From contig NZ_CAMZFB010000011.1 of NCBI RefSeq assembly GCF_947305955.1, forward strand, positions 1 to 64,000: a stretch of DNA of 64,000 nucleotides, read 5' to 3'. The DNA is from an uncultured Brevundimonas sp. (GTDB lineage: Bacteria; Pseudomonadota; Alphaproteobacteria; Caulobacterales; Caulobacteraceae). This document shows positions 17,802 through 25,460 of this stretch, in pieces. Position 1 is the first letter of the stretch. Each line of letters begins with the position of its first letter. Under the pieces are notes generated by a model. It was not told where the DNA came from. It saw nothing but the letters and a program-made list of their open reading frames with translations, and did not search any database. The translations under genes were made by a program, and so were the position numbers.

Positions 17802-18482
17802 CTATTGCGCCTCAGCCTCCGGATCACCGGCGGTCAGAAACTCCCACATGCGTTCGAAAATCCGTCCGGCGTCGGTGGCGCGCTTGGCGCAGTCCTCGGC
17901 CGAGATGACAGGGCCTTCGCCGCCGCACGAACGCACAGCCAGCTCCACGCGGGCCGCATCCTCGAGATACCAGGTCAGGCCCACGGCCTTCTCCAGCGTC
18001 TCGGCAGCGACCACGGCGCCGTTGCCACGCATGACAATGGCCGAGGCCTTGCCCATTTGCGCGACCATCTGGCGGGCCTGCTCGTCCGAGCGCAGCAGCT
18101 GGATATCGTCCCACAGCGGCGGCTGCGGCGCGAAATAGGTGCCAAAGCCGTGACGCGGCAGAGGCGTCGCCCCCAGCGTCGCCAGCGCCATCACCGACGG
18201 CGGCATGGTGCGGCACACGCCGCCGATTTCCGGGCGCGTGGCATAGATCTGCTGGTGGATGCGGACTTCGCCCAGAACGCCTTCGGGCAGTTCACCGCGA
18301 ACCGGAACGACCGTGCCCGCCTCGCCCACGCGGACCAGTCCCATCGGACGGGCCGCACAGACGAGGAAATGATCCTCGTCCAGACGGGTGCTGCAGTGGC
18401 CATAGGCGTGGGCCAGATTGGCGCGACCAATGGCACGCGCCGCCATGCGCACGAGGACCTGGGTCTGTTCAGAAACGATCAT
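17802..18482 (-). CDS. Class II aldolase-fold decarboxylase, CmtD/DhbB-like
   Basis: A 226-residue protein of the class II aldolase/adducin fold. In cmt and dhb gene clusters, relatives decarboxylate the carboxylated ring-cleavage product. By its place after the extradiol dioxygenase gene, this one would convert 2-hydroxy-3-carboxymuconic semialdehyde to 2-hydroxymuconic semialdehyde. Glu72 of the fold's EVRIH motif is kept. The usual zinc ligands are not: the HTH of the VHTHPP loop reads RTM (residues 91-93), and the RGHG histidine is Asn154 (MRGNGAVV). This argues against classical aldolase chemistry. The ATG at 18482 shares its A with the TGA of the dioxygenase gene, so the two are coupled. 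The exact substrate is inferred. Confidence 0.75.
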   Translation of the reverse strand: MIVSEQTQVLVRMAARAIGRANLAHAYGHCSTRLDEDHFLVCAARPMGLVRVGEAGTVVPVRGELPEGVLGEVRIHQQIYATRPEIGGVCRTMPPSVMALATLGATPLPRHGFGTYFAPQPPLWDDIQLLRSDEQARQMVAQMGKASAIVMRGNGAVVAAETLEKAVGLTWYLEDAARVELAVRSCGGEGPVISAEDCAKRATDAGRIFERMWEFLTAGDPEAEAQ

Positions 18483-19336
18483 CACTTGAACTCGGCGATG
18501 TCCGGCTTCGCGCCCCACATGCAGAAGCCTTCCGGCACGGCGGGGAACTGGCGCGGACGATGGTTTTCTTCGTCCGTGATGTGCGAAACGCCGGTCGAGT
18601 ATTCATAAACCATGCCGTCCGGTCCCTCGAAATAGAGGAACATGGCACCCGAGGTCGGGTGACGGCCCGGGCCGAACTGGATGCGGACCTGACGGTCCTG
18701 CAGGAAGTACCAGGAGCGCATGATGTCATCGATGCTGGCAACCTGGTGGTTGATATGCTGCACGCCCTTACGCTGGGTCGGGAACAGCGCGATCTTGTGG
18801 TGCACCTCGTCGATACGCAGCAGCGGCGAGTTTCCGATGTAGTCGCTGACGCGGGCATTGAAGATGTTGGTCCAGAAGACCTCGTCGCGGGCCGGATTGG
18901 AGCTGCACAAACCAACGTGGCTGAAGCCGGTGATGCCTGCATCGCGCGACGGGAAATAGCGCCAGCCGCTGACTTCGGGACGGACGACCAGCTCGACCTT
19001 GTTGCCGTTCGGGTCGAACAGCGAGGCGAGACCCTTGACGCGGCGGCGCTCCATCTCCTCGACGGTGCCGAGGGTTATGGCATGGCCCGCCTCTTCCAGA
19101 GCTGCGCAGGCCTTGTCGAGAGCGGACTGGGTCGCGACCTCGAAAGCGACAGTATGGTCGGTCGGATCACCCTCGAAATAGCACAGGGTGTGCTCGCGGT
19201 TGTCGGAACGGAAATAGACTTCGTTCCCCTCGCGGCGCCCGACCTGAAGGCCGAGAATCTCGGTGGCGTAGCGTTCGGCTTCGGCCAGATTACCCGTGCC
19301 CAGACGGACATAGGTGATGTCTTCGAGATCGATCAT
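18482..19336 (-). CDS. Type I extradiol dioxygenase (CmtC/DhbA-like)
   Basis: A 284-residue, two-domain vicinal-oxygen-chelate extradiol dioxygenase that opens a catecholic ring next to the two hydroxyls using Fe(II). Likely iron ligands in the C-terminal domain are H140 (GFSHVGLC), H197 (HINHQVA) and E245 (MVYEYSTG), with the signature GPGRHPTSGAMFLYFEGPDG between them. The ATG at 19336 is preceded by CAGGA. The partner genes (a CmtD-like decarboxylase immediately downstream and a dehydrogenase branch without a hydrolase) point to 2,3-dihydroxybenzoate, or a related carboxycatechol, rather than plain catechol. Protocatechuate 2,3-cleavage is an alternative. The family call is secure; the substrate is inferred. 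Confidence 0.85.
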   Translation of the reverse strand: MIDLEDITYVRLGTGNLAEAERYATEILGLQVGRREGNEVYFRSDNREHTLCYFEGDPTDHTVAFEVATQSALDKACAALEEAGHAITLGTVEEMERRRVKGLASLFDPNGNKVELVVRPEVSGWRYFPSRDAGITGFSHVGLCSSNPARDEVFWTNIFNARVSDYIGNSPLLRIDEVHHKIALFPTQRKGVQHINHQVASIDDIMRSWYFLQDRQVRIQFGPGRHPTSGAMFLYFEGPDGMVYEYSTGVSHITDEENHRPRQFPAVPEGFCMWGAKPDIAEFK

Positions 19337-19371
19337 AGTCCTGTTACTCCCCACTAAGACGCCGACTGTTT

Positions 19372-19566
19372 TCAGTCTTGCGCCGGTTGTCCCTTCGGCA
19401 CGCCGCCCACGGACCAGTGGAAGGCAGGAACTTCATTGATGATGACGCGCACGGAACCGAGCGGCGCATCCAGCGTGCGCGACAGGGCCTCGGCCACTTC
19501 GCGCATCGCAGCCGCCCGCTGTTCAGCGGAGCGGCCTTCGATGATGGTGATTTGGGCGACGGGCAC
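19372..19566 (-). CDS. 4-oxalocrotonate tautomerase
   Basis: A 64-residue tautomerase of the 4-OT superfamily. The Pro immediately after the initiator Met is the catalytic base, and the conserved Arg residues (GR at 11-12 and VRV near 38-40) are present. It converts the enol of 4-oxalocrotonate (2-hydroxymuconate) to the keto form for decarboxylation. The start is GTG with GAAGGA upstream, three bases after the stop of the decarboxylase gene. Length is exactly that of the family (about 62-65). It functions as a hexamer or related oligomer in the cytoplasm. Confidence 0.88.
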   Translation of the reverse strand: MPVAQITIIEGRSAEQRAAAMREVAEALSRTLDAPLGSVRVIINEVPAFHWSVGGVPKGQPAQD

Positions 19567-19569
19567 CGA

Positions 19570-20346
19570 TCAGTCCTTCACGAACAGATCGACGCGGCCT
19601 AGGCCTTGGGTGTCGAGGCGCACGTGGCGCTTGCCCGCCAGAGCCACAGCGGCGGTTGCGCCACCGGCCAGAACGATGTCACCGGCCTGCAGCGGCTCAC
19701 CGGCGTCGGCGGCCACGCGGGCGGCGGCGACCAGCGAACGCCACGGATTGCCGAGGATGGCGGCGGTCGAGCCGATTTCAGCCGGTTGGCCGTCCACGGT
19801 CATCACCATGCCGAGGTTCGACACGTCGGTGTCAGGCGAGGCCCAGTCACCGATGACAAAGCCCGACGACGACGAGTTGTCGGCGACAACGTCCGTCAGC
19901 GAGAATTTGAAGTTCTCATAGCGGCTGTCGATGATCTCGATGGCCGGAGCCAGAGCTTCAACAGCGGTGCGGGCTTCCATCAGCGACACGTCGCGCGGCA
20001 GCGGCTTGTTTAGCAGGAAGGCGATTTCCGGCTCGACGCGGGCGTGGACGTATTTGGCGCGGCTGACCTCGCCATTCTCTTCCACGCGCATGGCGTCGGT
20101 CAGACGGCCCCAGATCATGTCGTGGACGCCCATCTGCACCATCTTGGCGCGGCTGGTGAAGCCCATCTTGATACCGACGCGCTTCTCGCCGCGCTGATAG
20201 CGCAGGCCCAGCGACATCTTCTGGACGATGTAGGCATCTTCCAGCGACAGCGGCTCGGTCAGCTGCGGCGTCGCGGTTGCGGTGCGGGCAGCATTGTCCA
20301 GACGGGTGGCGATAGCGCCGAGGTCGATCATGTTCTCTTCGGTCAC
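19570..20346 (-). CDS. dmpH: 4-oxalocrotonate decarboxylase (DmpH/XylI type)
   Basis: A 258-residue member of the hydratase/decarboxylase fold. It needs a divalent metal and decarboxylates 2-oxohex-3-enedioate to 2-hydroxypenta-2,4-dienoate. The signature YENFKFSLTDVVADNSSSS and an E-x-E pair (RVEPEIAF) for metal binding are visible. It differs from the neighbouring paralogue at the VADN motif in the way DmpH and DmpE differ. Start: the GTG at 20346 overlaps the upstream stop (GTGA); an ATG five codons later is the alternative. In known meta-pathways the hydratase and decarboxylase form a complex that passes the unstable dienol directly. The two genes are adjacent and overlap here. Confidence 0.87.
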   Translation of the reverse strand: MTEENMIDLGAIATRLDNAARTATATPQLTEPLSLEDAYIVQKMSLGLRYQRGEKRVGIKMGFTSRAKMVQMGVHDMIWGRLTDAMRVEENGEVSRAKYVHARVEPEIAFLLNKPLPRDVSLMEARTAVEALAPAIEIIDSRYENFKFSLTDVVADNSSSSGFVIGDWASPDTDVSNLGMVMTVDGQPAEIGSTAAILGNPWRSLVAAARVAADAGEPLQAGDIVLAGGATAAVALAGKRHVRLDTQGLGRVDLFVKD

Positions 20347-21146
20347 AGCTTGGCTCCCGAGTTGAAGGAAGCGCGGACGGTGCCGACGCCGTTGATACGG
20401 GCCTCATAGGTGTGGCCCGGCTTGACGTTGACCATCGGGCCAAGCGCGCCCGACAGGACCACGTCGCCAGCGCGAAGCGGTTGACCCAGTTCGACCATGC
20501 GGCGGGCGAGCCAGCGCAGGGCGTTCAGCGGGTGGCCCATGCACGCGGCACCGGCACCGAACGACACCGGATCGCCATTGGCTTCCATCACCATACCGGC
20601 CAGCGTCAGGTCGGTTTCGCCCAGCAGACGCGGGGTCGCGCCCAGCACGAACAGGCCTGCCGAGGCGTTGTCGGCGATGGTGTCGACGATGCTGATCTGC
20701 CAGTCAGCCACGCGGCTGTCGGCGATTTCCAGTGCCGGAACCATGTAGTCGATGGAGCTGATGACCTCGTGCAGGGCGGGCTGCTCTTGGGTCAGGTCCA
20801 TGCCCAGAACAAAGGCCACTTCGGCCTCGATCTTGGGGGCGACCAGGGTTTCGAGGGCGATCAGCTCGCCCTCGTCACGGTTCATGTCGGCGAACAGAAC
20901 GCCATAGTCCGGCTCGGACACACCCAGCTGGGTCTGAACGGCACGCGAGGTCAGGCCGATCTTGCGGCCGACGATGCGGCGGCCATCGGCCAGATCCATG
21001 GCGGTGACAGCGTCCTGAACGGCATAGGCCGAGGCGATATCGCCCAGACGGTCTTTCACCGGAGCGATCGACTTGGCGTCGATACGGGCTTGGCGCAGTT
21101 CTTCAGCGCAGGCCTTGATCACGGCTTCAGAGCTTGATGCAGACAT
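20343..21146 (-). CDS. dmpE: 2-oxopent-4-enoate hydratase (DmpE/XylJ type)
   Basis: A 267-residue metal-dependent hydratase that adds water to 2-hydroxypenta-2,4-dienoate to give 4-hydroxy-2-oxovalerate. Visible features are KIEAEVAFVLG (metal-binding E-x-E) and DWQISIVDTIADNASAGLFVLG (hydratase version of the VADN motif). The ATG at 21146 has GGAG seven bases upstream and lies 20 bases inside the end of the dehydrogenase gene; the longer open frame upstream is Ser/Arg-rich and not conserved-looking. It overlaps the decarboxylase start downstream. Length is normal for the family (about 260). Confidence 0.88.
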   Translation of the reverse strand: MSASSSEAVIKACAEELRQARIDAKSIAPVKDRLGDIASAYAVQDAVTAMDLADGRRIVGRKIGLTSRAVQTQLGVSEPDYGVLFADMNRDEGELIALETLVAPKIEAEVAFVLGMDLTQEQPALHEVISSIDYMVPALEIADSRVADWQISIVDTIADNASAGLFVLGATPRLLGETDLTLAGMVMEANGDPVSFGAGAACMGHPLNALRWLARRMVELGQPLRAGDVVLSGALGPMVNVKPGHTYEARINGVGTVRASFNSGAKL

Positions 21147-22623
21147 TACGCAGCTCCGTGTAGAATTCGAGAGAGTGGACGCCGCCTTCGCGGCCGATGC
21201 CCGAGCGCTTCGAGCCACCGAACGGGGCGCGCAGGTCACGCAGGAACCATGCGTTGACCCAGTTGGTGCCCGCTTCCAGTTGCGAGGCCACGCGGTGGGC
21301 GCGCGACACGTCGTTGGTCCACGTCATCGAGGCGAGGCCGTACGGCGAGTTGTTGGCCAGAGCGACGGCCTCTTCCTCGTCGTCGAACGGACGGATATGG
21401 GCGCACGGGCCAAAGATTTCTTCGGTCACGCACTTGGCGTCGTCTGCCAGACCCGTCCACAGGGTCGGCTGGATCCACGAACCACCGGCCAGAGCCTCGT
21501 CCATGTCCGGAATGCCGCCACCGGTGATGGTCTCAGCACCCTGCTGACGGGCGGCTTCATAGTAGGACAGCACCTTATTGCGGTGCTCCTGGCTGATGAG
21601 CGGGCCAAGCGTGGTCGACTTGTCCCACGGATCGCCAACCTTCAGAGCCTCGGCCTTGGCCTTCAGACCTGCGACGAACTGGTCGAAGATCGGGCGCTGG
21701 ACGTACAGGCGCTCGGTCTGCAGGCAGACCTGACCGGCATTGGCGAAGACCGAACGGGCGGTCGTCTCGATGGCGGCTTCGATGTTGCAGTCGGCGAAGA
21801 TCAGGCCGGCGTTCTTGCCGCCCAGTTCGAACGAGACCGGACGCACGCCGCGAGCGGCGGCGCGCATGATGGCCTCACCCGTGCCGGTTTCGCCGGTGAA
21901 GGTCACACCGTCGACGTCCGGGTGGTTGGTCAGGAACTCGCCGGTCGAGGCACCGCCGAAGCCGTTGACGACGTTGTACACGCCATCCGGCACGCCGGCG
22001 TCGCGCATCACTTCGCCCAGCAGCAGAGCCGTGCTCGGGGTTTCTTCCGACGGCTTCACAACCACGGTGTTGCCGCAGGCCAGAGCCGGAGCGACCTTCC
22101 AGGTCATCAGCAGCAGCGGCAGGTTCCACGGGCAGACCACGGCGATCACGCCCAGCGGGGCGCGGATCGAATAGTTGATCGCCTTGCCACCGTCCGGGGT
22201 GGTCATGGTGGTGCTTTCGTTGGCGTGCTTCATCACGTCGGCGAAGACGCGGAAGTTGGCCGCACCGCGCGGGATGTCGAGGTGCGAAGCCAGCGACACC
22301 GGCTTGCCCGTGTCGCGCATTTCGGCGGCGAGGAAGTCGTCGAAGCGGGCTTCGATGCCAGCGGCCACGCGGCGCATGATCTCAGCGCGCTGGTCGTCGG
22401 ACATCAGACGCCATTGGCCGCGGCCCGCCTTGCGGGCGGCTTGGACGGCACGATCCACCATCGCCTCGTCGGCGACTTCGATCTGGGCGATGACCTCGCC
22501 GTTGGCGGGGTTGATATTGTCATAGACGGCCGCGCCAGGGGCTTCGACATACTGGCCGTCGATGAAGGCGATGCCGCGAGAATACGCCGCGCCAGCGCCG
22601 AAGGGGGAAGTCTTACTGGTCAT
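21127..22623 (-). CDS. dmpC: 2-hydroxymuconic semialdehyde dehydrogenase
   Basis: A 498-residue NAD-dependent aldehyde dehydrogenase that oxidises 2-hydroxymuconic semialdehyde to 2-hydroxymuconate, the dehydrogenase branch of meta-cleavage. Catalytic residues are E266 in FELGGKNAG and C300 in GQVCLQTERLYV, with the PWNLPLLL and GETGTG cofactor motifs. The sequence style (CLQTERLYVQ, NWVNAWFLRDLRAPFGG) is that of the XylG/DmpC group rather than general aldehyde dehydrogenases. The ATG is two bases after the aldolase stop, and the gene's end overlaps the hydratase gene. A ring-cleavage product ending in an aldehyde is implied. No 2-hydroxymuconic semialdehyde hydrolase gene is present in the cluster. 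Confidence 0.9.
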   Translation of the reverse strand: MTSKTSPFGAGAAYSRGIAFIDGQYVEAPGAAVYDNINPANGEVIAQIEVADEAMVDRAVQAARKAGRGQWRLMSDDQRAEIMRRVAAGIEARFDDFLAAEMRDTGKPVSLASHLDIPRGAANFRVFADVMKHANESTTMTTPDGGKAINYSIRAPLGVIAVVCPWNLPLLLMTWKVAPALACGNTVVVKPSEETPSTALLLGEVMRDAGVPDGVYNVVNGFGGASTGEFLTNHPDVDGVTFTGETGTGEAIMRAAARGVRPVSFELGGKNAGLIFADCNIEAAIETTARSVFANAGQVCLQTERLYVQRPIFDQFVAGLKAKAEALKVGDPWDKSTTLGPLISQEHRNKVLSYYEAARQQGAETITGGGIPDMDEALAGGSWIQPTLWTGLADDAKCVTEEIFGPCAHIRPFDDEEEAVALANNSPYGLASMTWTNDVSRAHRVASQLEAGTNWVNAWFLRDLRAPFGGSKRSGIGREGGVHSLEFYTELRNVCIKL

Positions 22624-22625
22624 AG

Positions 22626-23660
22626 TTACTGAGCCATATTCTGAGTGGATGCCTTGGCGGCGGCAAGATCGAGCGCGACATCGACGATCATATCTTCTTG
22701 ACCACCCACCATGCGGCGGCGGCCCAGTTCGATCAGGATGGCGCGGGTATCGAGGCCGAACTCCTCGGCGGCACGCTCGGCGTGACGCAGGAAGGACGAA
22801 TAGACACCGGCATAGCCGAGGCTGAGGGTTTCGCGGTCAACGCGGACGGGGCGGTCCTGAAGCGGGCGCACCAGATCTTCGGCGGCGTCCATCAGGGCGA
22901 ACAGATCGCAGCCGTGATCCCAGCCATATTGGTCGGCGGCGGCGATGAAGACTTCCAGCGGGGCGTTACCGGCACCGGCACCCATGCCCGTCAGGCTGGC
23001 GTCAACGCGGGTCGCGCCATGCTGGACAGCAGCGATGGAGTTGGCGACGCCCAGCGACAGGTTGTGGTGGGCGTGGACGCCACGCTCGGTTTCCGGCTTC
23101 AGAACGCGGTCATAGGCGTCCAGACGGGCGGCGATGTCGTCCATGGTCATGGCACCGCCCGAGTCGGTGACATAGACGCAGTTCGCGCCATAGGATTCCA
23201 TCAGCAGAGCCTGCTCGGCCAGTTTTTCCGGCGCGTTCATGTGGCTCATCATCAGGAAGCCCGACACATCCATGCCCAGCTCGCGGGCATATTCGATATG
23301 CTGCTTGGAGACGTCGGCCTCGGTGCAGTGGGTGGCCACGCGAACCGAACGCACGCCCAGATCATAGGCCTGCTTCAGGTCATGGATGGTGCCGATACCC
23401 GGCAGCAGCAGGGTAGTCAGAACCGACTTGGTCAGGACGTCGGCAGCGGCCTCGATCCATTCCCAATCGGTGTGGGCCCCAAAGCCATAGTTAAACGACG
23501 AGCCCGACAGGCCGTCGCCGTGAGCGACTTCGATGGCGTGGACACCGGCAGCGTCCAGAGCCTTGGCGATCTTCTGGACGTGGTCCAGACCGTACTGGTG
23601 ACGGATGGCGTGCATGCCGTCGCGCAGGGTCACGTCTTGAATATAAAGCTTCTTGGTCAT
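22626..23660 (-). CDS. dmpG: 4-hydroxy-2-oxovalerate aldolase
   Basis: A 344-residue class II (metal-dependent) HMGL-like aldolase that cleaves 4-hydroxy-2-oxovalerate to pyruvate and acetaldehyde. The N-terminal [15 protein letters not shown] motif carries the catalytic Arg13, Asp14 and His17. HAHHNLSLG provides the metal-binding histidines near residue 200. Length matches DmpG/MhpE (about 340). In this family the enzyme forms a heterodimer with the acylating acetaldehyde dehydrogenase, which receives acetaldehyde through a tunnel. That partner gene lies eight bases upstream. Confidence 0.94.
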   Translation of the reverse strand: MTKKLYIQDVTLRDGMHAIRHQYGLDHVQKIAKALDAAGVHAIEVAHGDGLSGSSFNYGFGAHTDWEWIEAAADVLTKSVLTTLLLPGIGTIHDLKQAYDLGVRSVRVATHCTEADVSKQHIEYARELGMDVSGFLMMSHMNAPEKLAEQALLMESYGANCVYVTDSGGAMTMDDIAARLDAYDRVLKPETERGVHAHHNLSLGVANSIAAVQHGATRVDASLTGMGAGAGNAPLEVFIAAADQYGWDHGCDLFALMDAAEDLVRPLQDRPVRVDRETLSLGYAGVYSSFLRHAERAAEEFGLDTRAILIELGRRRMVGGQEDMIVDVALDLAAAKASTQNMAQ

Positions 23661-23668
23661 GTCCGGGC

Positions 23669-24616
23669 TCAGGCTGCGGCCTTGGCGGCGCGCTTTTCGA
23701 CGATGCGCTCGGCGGTACGCAGCGCAGCGGAAGTCATGATGTCGAGGTTACCGGCGTAGGACGGCAGGTAGTGGGCGGCACCCTCGACCTCGAGGAAGAC
23801 GGTGACCTTCAGGCCCGACGCCTTTTCATTGCTGCCCGGAATGCGGACCGGCGCATCGGCAGGAATGGTGTCGAACTGCACCTTCTGCTTCATGCGATAG
23901 CCCGGAACATAGGACTGCACTTCCTTGACCATTTCGGCGATCGAGGCCTCGATGGCGTCGGTGTCTGCCGGATCGGCGAGGCAGTAGACGGTGTCGCGCA
24001 TGATCAGCGGCGGCTCTGCCGGATTCAGCACGATGATGGCCTTGCCCTGCTCGGCACCACCGACCTGCACGATGGCGGCGCTGGTCGTCTCGGTGAACTC
24101 GTCGATGTTGGCGCGGGTGCCCGGGCCAGCCGAGCGCGAGGAGATGGAAGCGACGATCTCGGCATAGCGCACGCGGGTCACGCGGCTGACGGCAGCCACC
24201 ATCGGGATGGTCGCCTGACCACCGCAGGTCACCATGTTCAGGTTCTGCTGGTCGAGGTTGGCCTCACCGTTCACCGGCGGCACCACATAGGGGCCGATGG
24301 CAGCGGGTGTCAGGTCGATCACGGTCTTGCCGTGAGCGCTCAGAATTTCGTTGTGGCGCTTGTGCGCGCCCGCCGAGGTCGCATCGAACACGATCTCGAT
24401 GTCCTTGAAGCCTTCCATGGCCACCAGACCATCGATGCCGCCCGCGGTGATCGGCACGCCCATGCGCTCTGCGCGCTTCAGGCCGTCCGATTCAGGGTCG
24501 ATACCGACGAATGCGCCCATTTCGAGCGTCTTGGACAGGCGCAGGATCTTGATCATCAGATCCGTGCCGATATTGCCCGAGCCGATAATGGCTACACGGG
24601 TACGAGGTGTACTCAC
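23669..24616 (-). CDS. dmpF: Acetaldehyde dehydrogenase (acylating)
   Basis: A 315-residue, NAD- and CoA-dependent enzyme that converts acetaldehyde to acetyl-CoA and partners with the aldolase. The Rossmann motif GSGNIGTDL lies at about residues 11-19 and the catalytic Cys131 in [11 protein letters not shown]. The GTG at 24616 preceded by GGGAGGAGA is the chosen start; the longer frame adds 19 residues with no ribosome binding site. It is the first gene of the catabolic operon, so the promoter and operator should lie in the 140 bases between it and the divergent GntR gene. Length equals that of DmpF/MhpF. Confidence 0.93.
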   Translation of the reverse strand: MSTPRTRVAIIGSGNIGTDLMIKILRLSKTLEMGAFVGIDPESDGLKRAERMGVPITAGGIDGLVAMEGFKDIEIVFDATSAGAHKRHNEILSAHGKTVIDLTPAAIGPYVVPPVNGEANLDQQNLNMVTCGGQATIPMVAAVSRVTRVRYAEIVASISSRSAGPGTRANIDEFTETTSAAIVQVGGAEQGKAIIVLNPAEPPLIMRDTVYCLADPADTDAIEASIAEMVKEVQSYVPGYRMKQKVQFDTIPADAPVRIPGSNEKASGLKVTVFLEVEGAAHYLPSYAGNLDIMTSAALRTAERIVEKRAAKAAA

Positions 24617-24703
24617 GCCCTCTCCTCCCAAGAGTATTGACGGAATGGCCAAAGCCCGCTTGGACAGAAGCACAAATCGTCTGCGGTTTCGCTTTTTGTC
24701 GAT

Positions 24704-24737
24704 AAAACTGTAAATCGTCGATTTTAACTGTCAACCC
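24704..24737. promoter_or_regulatory. Candidate GntR operator in divergent promoter
   Basis: A perfect palindrome AAATCG-T-CGATTT (24712-24724) is flanked by direct AACTGT repeats, in the 142-base gap between the catabolic operon and its divergent FCD-type GntR regulator. Position and symmetry suit an operator controlling both directions. Confidence 0.5.
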
Positions 24738-24758
24738 CGATACAAGGGCCGTTCATCG

Positions 24759-25445
24759 ATGAACGTTGTGCAAACTGTTGAGCTGACCGACACCGAAAGA
24801 GCGTTCAACGCCCTGCGGCGCGCGATCCTGCACGGCGATCATGCGCCCGGTGAAAAGCTGAAAATGGAGGAGTTGAAGGCCCGCTACGGCCTCGGGGCCA
24901 GCCCTCTGCGCGAGGCCCTGGCGCGCCTGACCAGCGAGCGTCTGGTGGCGTTCAACGGGGGGCGCGGCTTCCGCGTCACCGGCGTTTCGGTCGAGGATCT
25001 TCAGGAAATCGCCGCCGTCCGCAAACTGCTGGAAGGGGCGGCCCTGCGGGAATCAATCGCCCGTGGCGGTGATGAATGGGAGGCGGGAATCGTCGCCGCG
25101 TTCCACCGTCTGGGCGTGGCGGAAAAGCGCGTACTGGAAGACTCCAGCGCCATGGACGAATGCGAGGCCCGCAACCGCGAATTCCACCAGAATCTGATGG
25201 CCGCAGCAGGTTCCGAACGCCTGATCCAGCTGGCCGAGGACATGTACGACCAGCACGAGCGCTATCGCCGCCTGTCGCGTCTGGAGCGCAGCCCCAGCCG
25301 CAATGTTCACGAAGAACACAAGGCCATCATGAACGCGGCGCTGGAACGCAATGCCGATCTCGCCGCCCGCCTCAACGACGAGCACATCGACAAGACCACC
25401 CAGCGTGTCAGCCAGATGATCGCCGAGATGGCCCATCCTGAATAG
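24759..25445 (+). CDS. GntR-family (FCD) transcriptional regulator
   Basis: A 228-residue regulator. An N-terminal winged helix-turn-helix (residues about 10-75, with PGEKLKMEELKARYG and SPLREALARLTSE) is followed by an all-helical FCD effector domain containing the metal-ligand pattern (ECEARNREFHQNLM, later HEEHKAIMNAAL). FCD regulators of this group commonly repress catabolic genes until a small acid binds. Its divergent orientation to the aromatic operon makes it the probable local regulator, responding to the substrate or a ring-cleavage intermediate. It is followed after 15 bases by the convergent end of a TonB receptor gene. The start is the ATG at 24759, with only a weak AAGGG upstream. 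Confidence 0.9.
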   Translation: MNVVQTVELTDTERAFNALRRAILHGDHAPGEKLKMEELKARYGLGASPLREALARLTSERLVAFNGGRGFRVTGVSVEDLQEIAAVRKLLEGAALRESIARGGDEWEAGIVAAFHRLGVAEKRVLEDSSAMDECEARNREFHQNLMAAAGSERLIQLAEDMYDQHERYRRLSRLERSPSRNVHEEHKAIMNAALERNADLAARLNDEHIDKTTQRVSQMIAEMAHPE

Positions 25446-25460
25446 GCGACACAGCGTCCG

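Noticed and set aside
16339..18138. A 599-codon plus-strand open frame over the transporter and decarboxylase genes
   Set aside because: Gln/Arg/His-rich antisense translation spanning two recognised genes.
21073..22632. A 519-codon plus-strand open frame over the dehydrogenase gene
   Set aside because: Antisense shadow; no family features.
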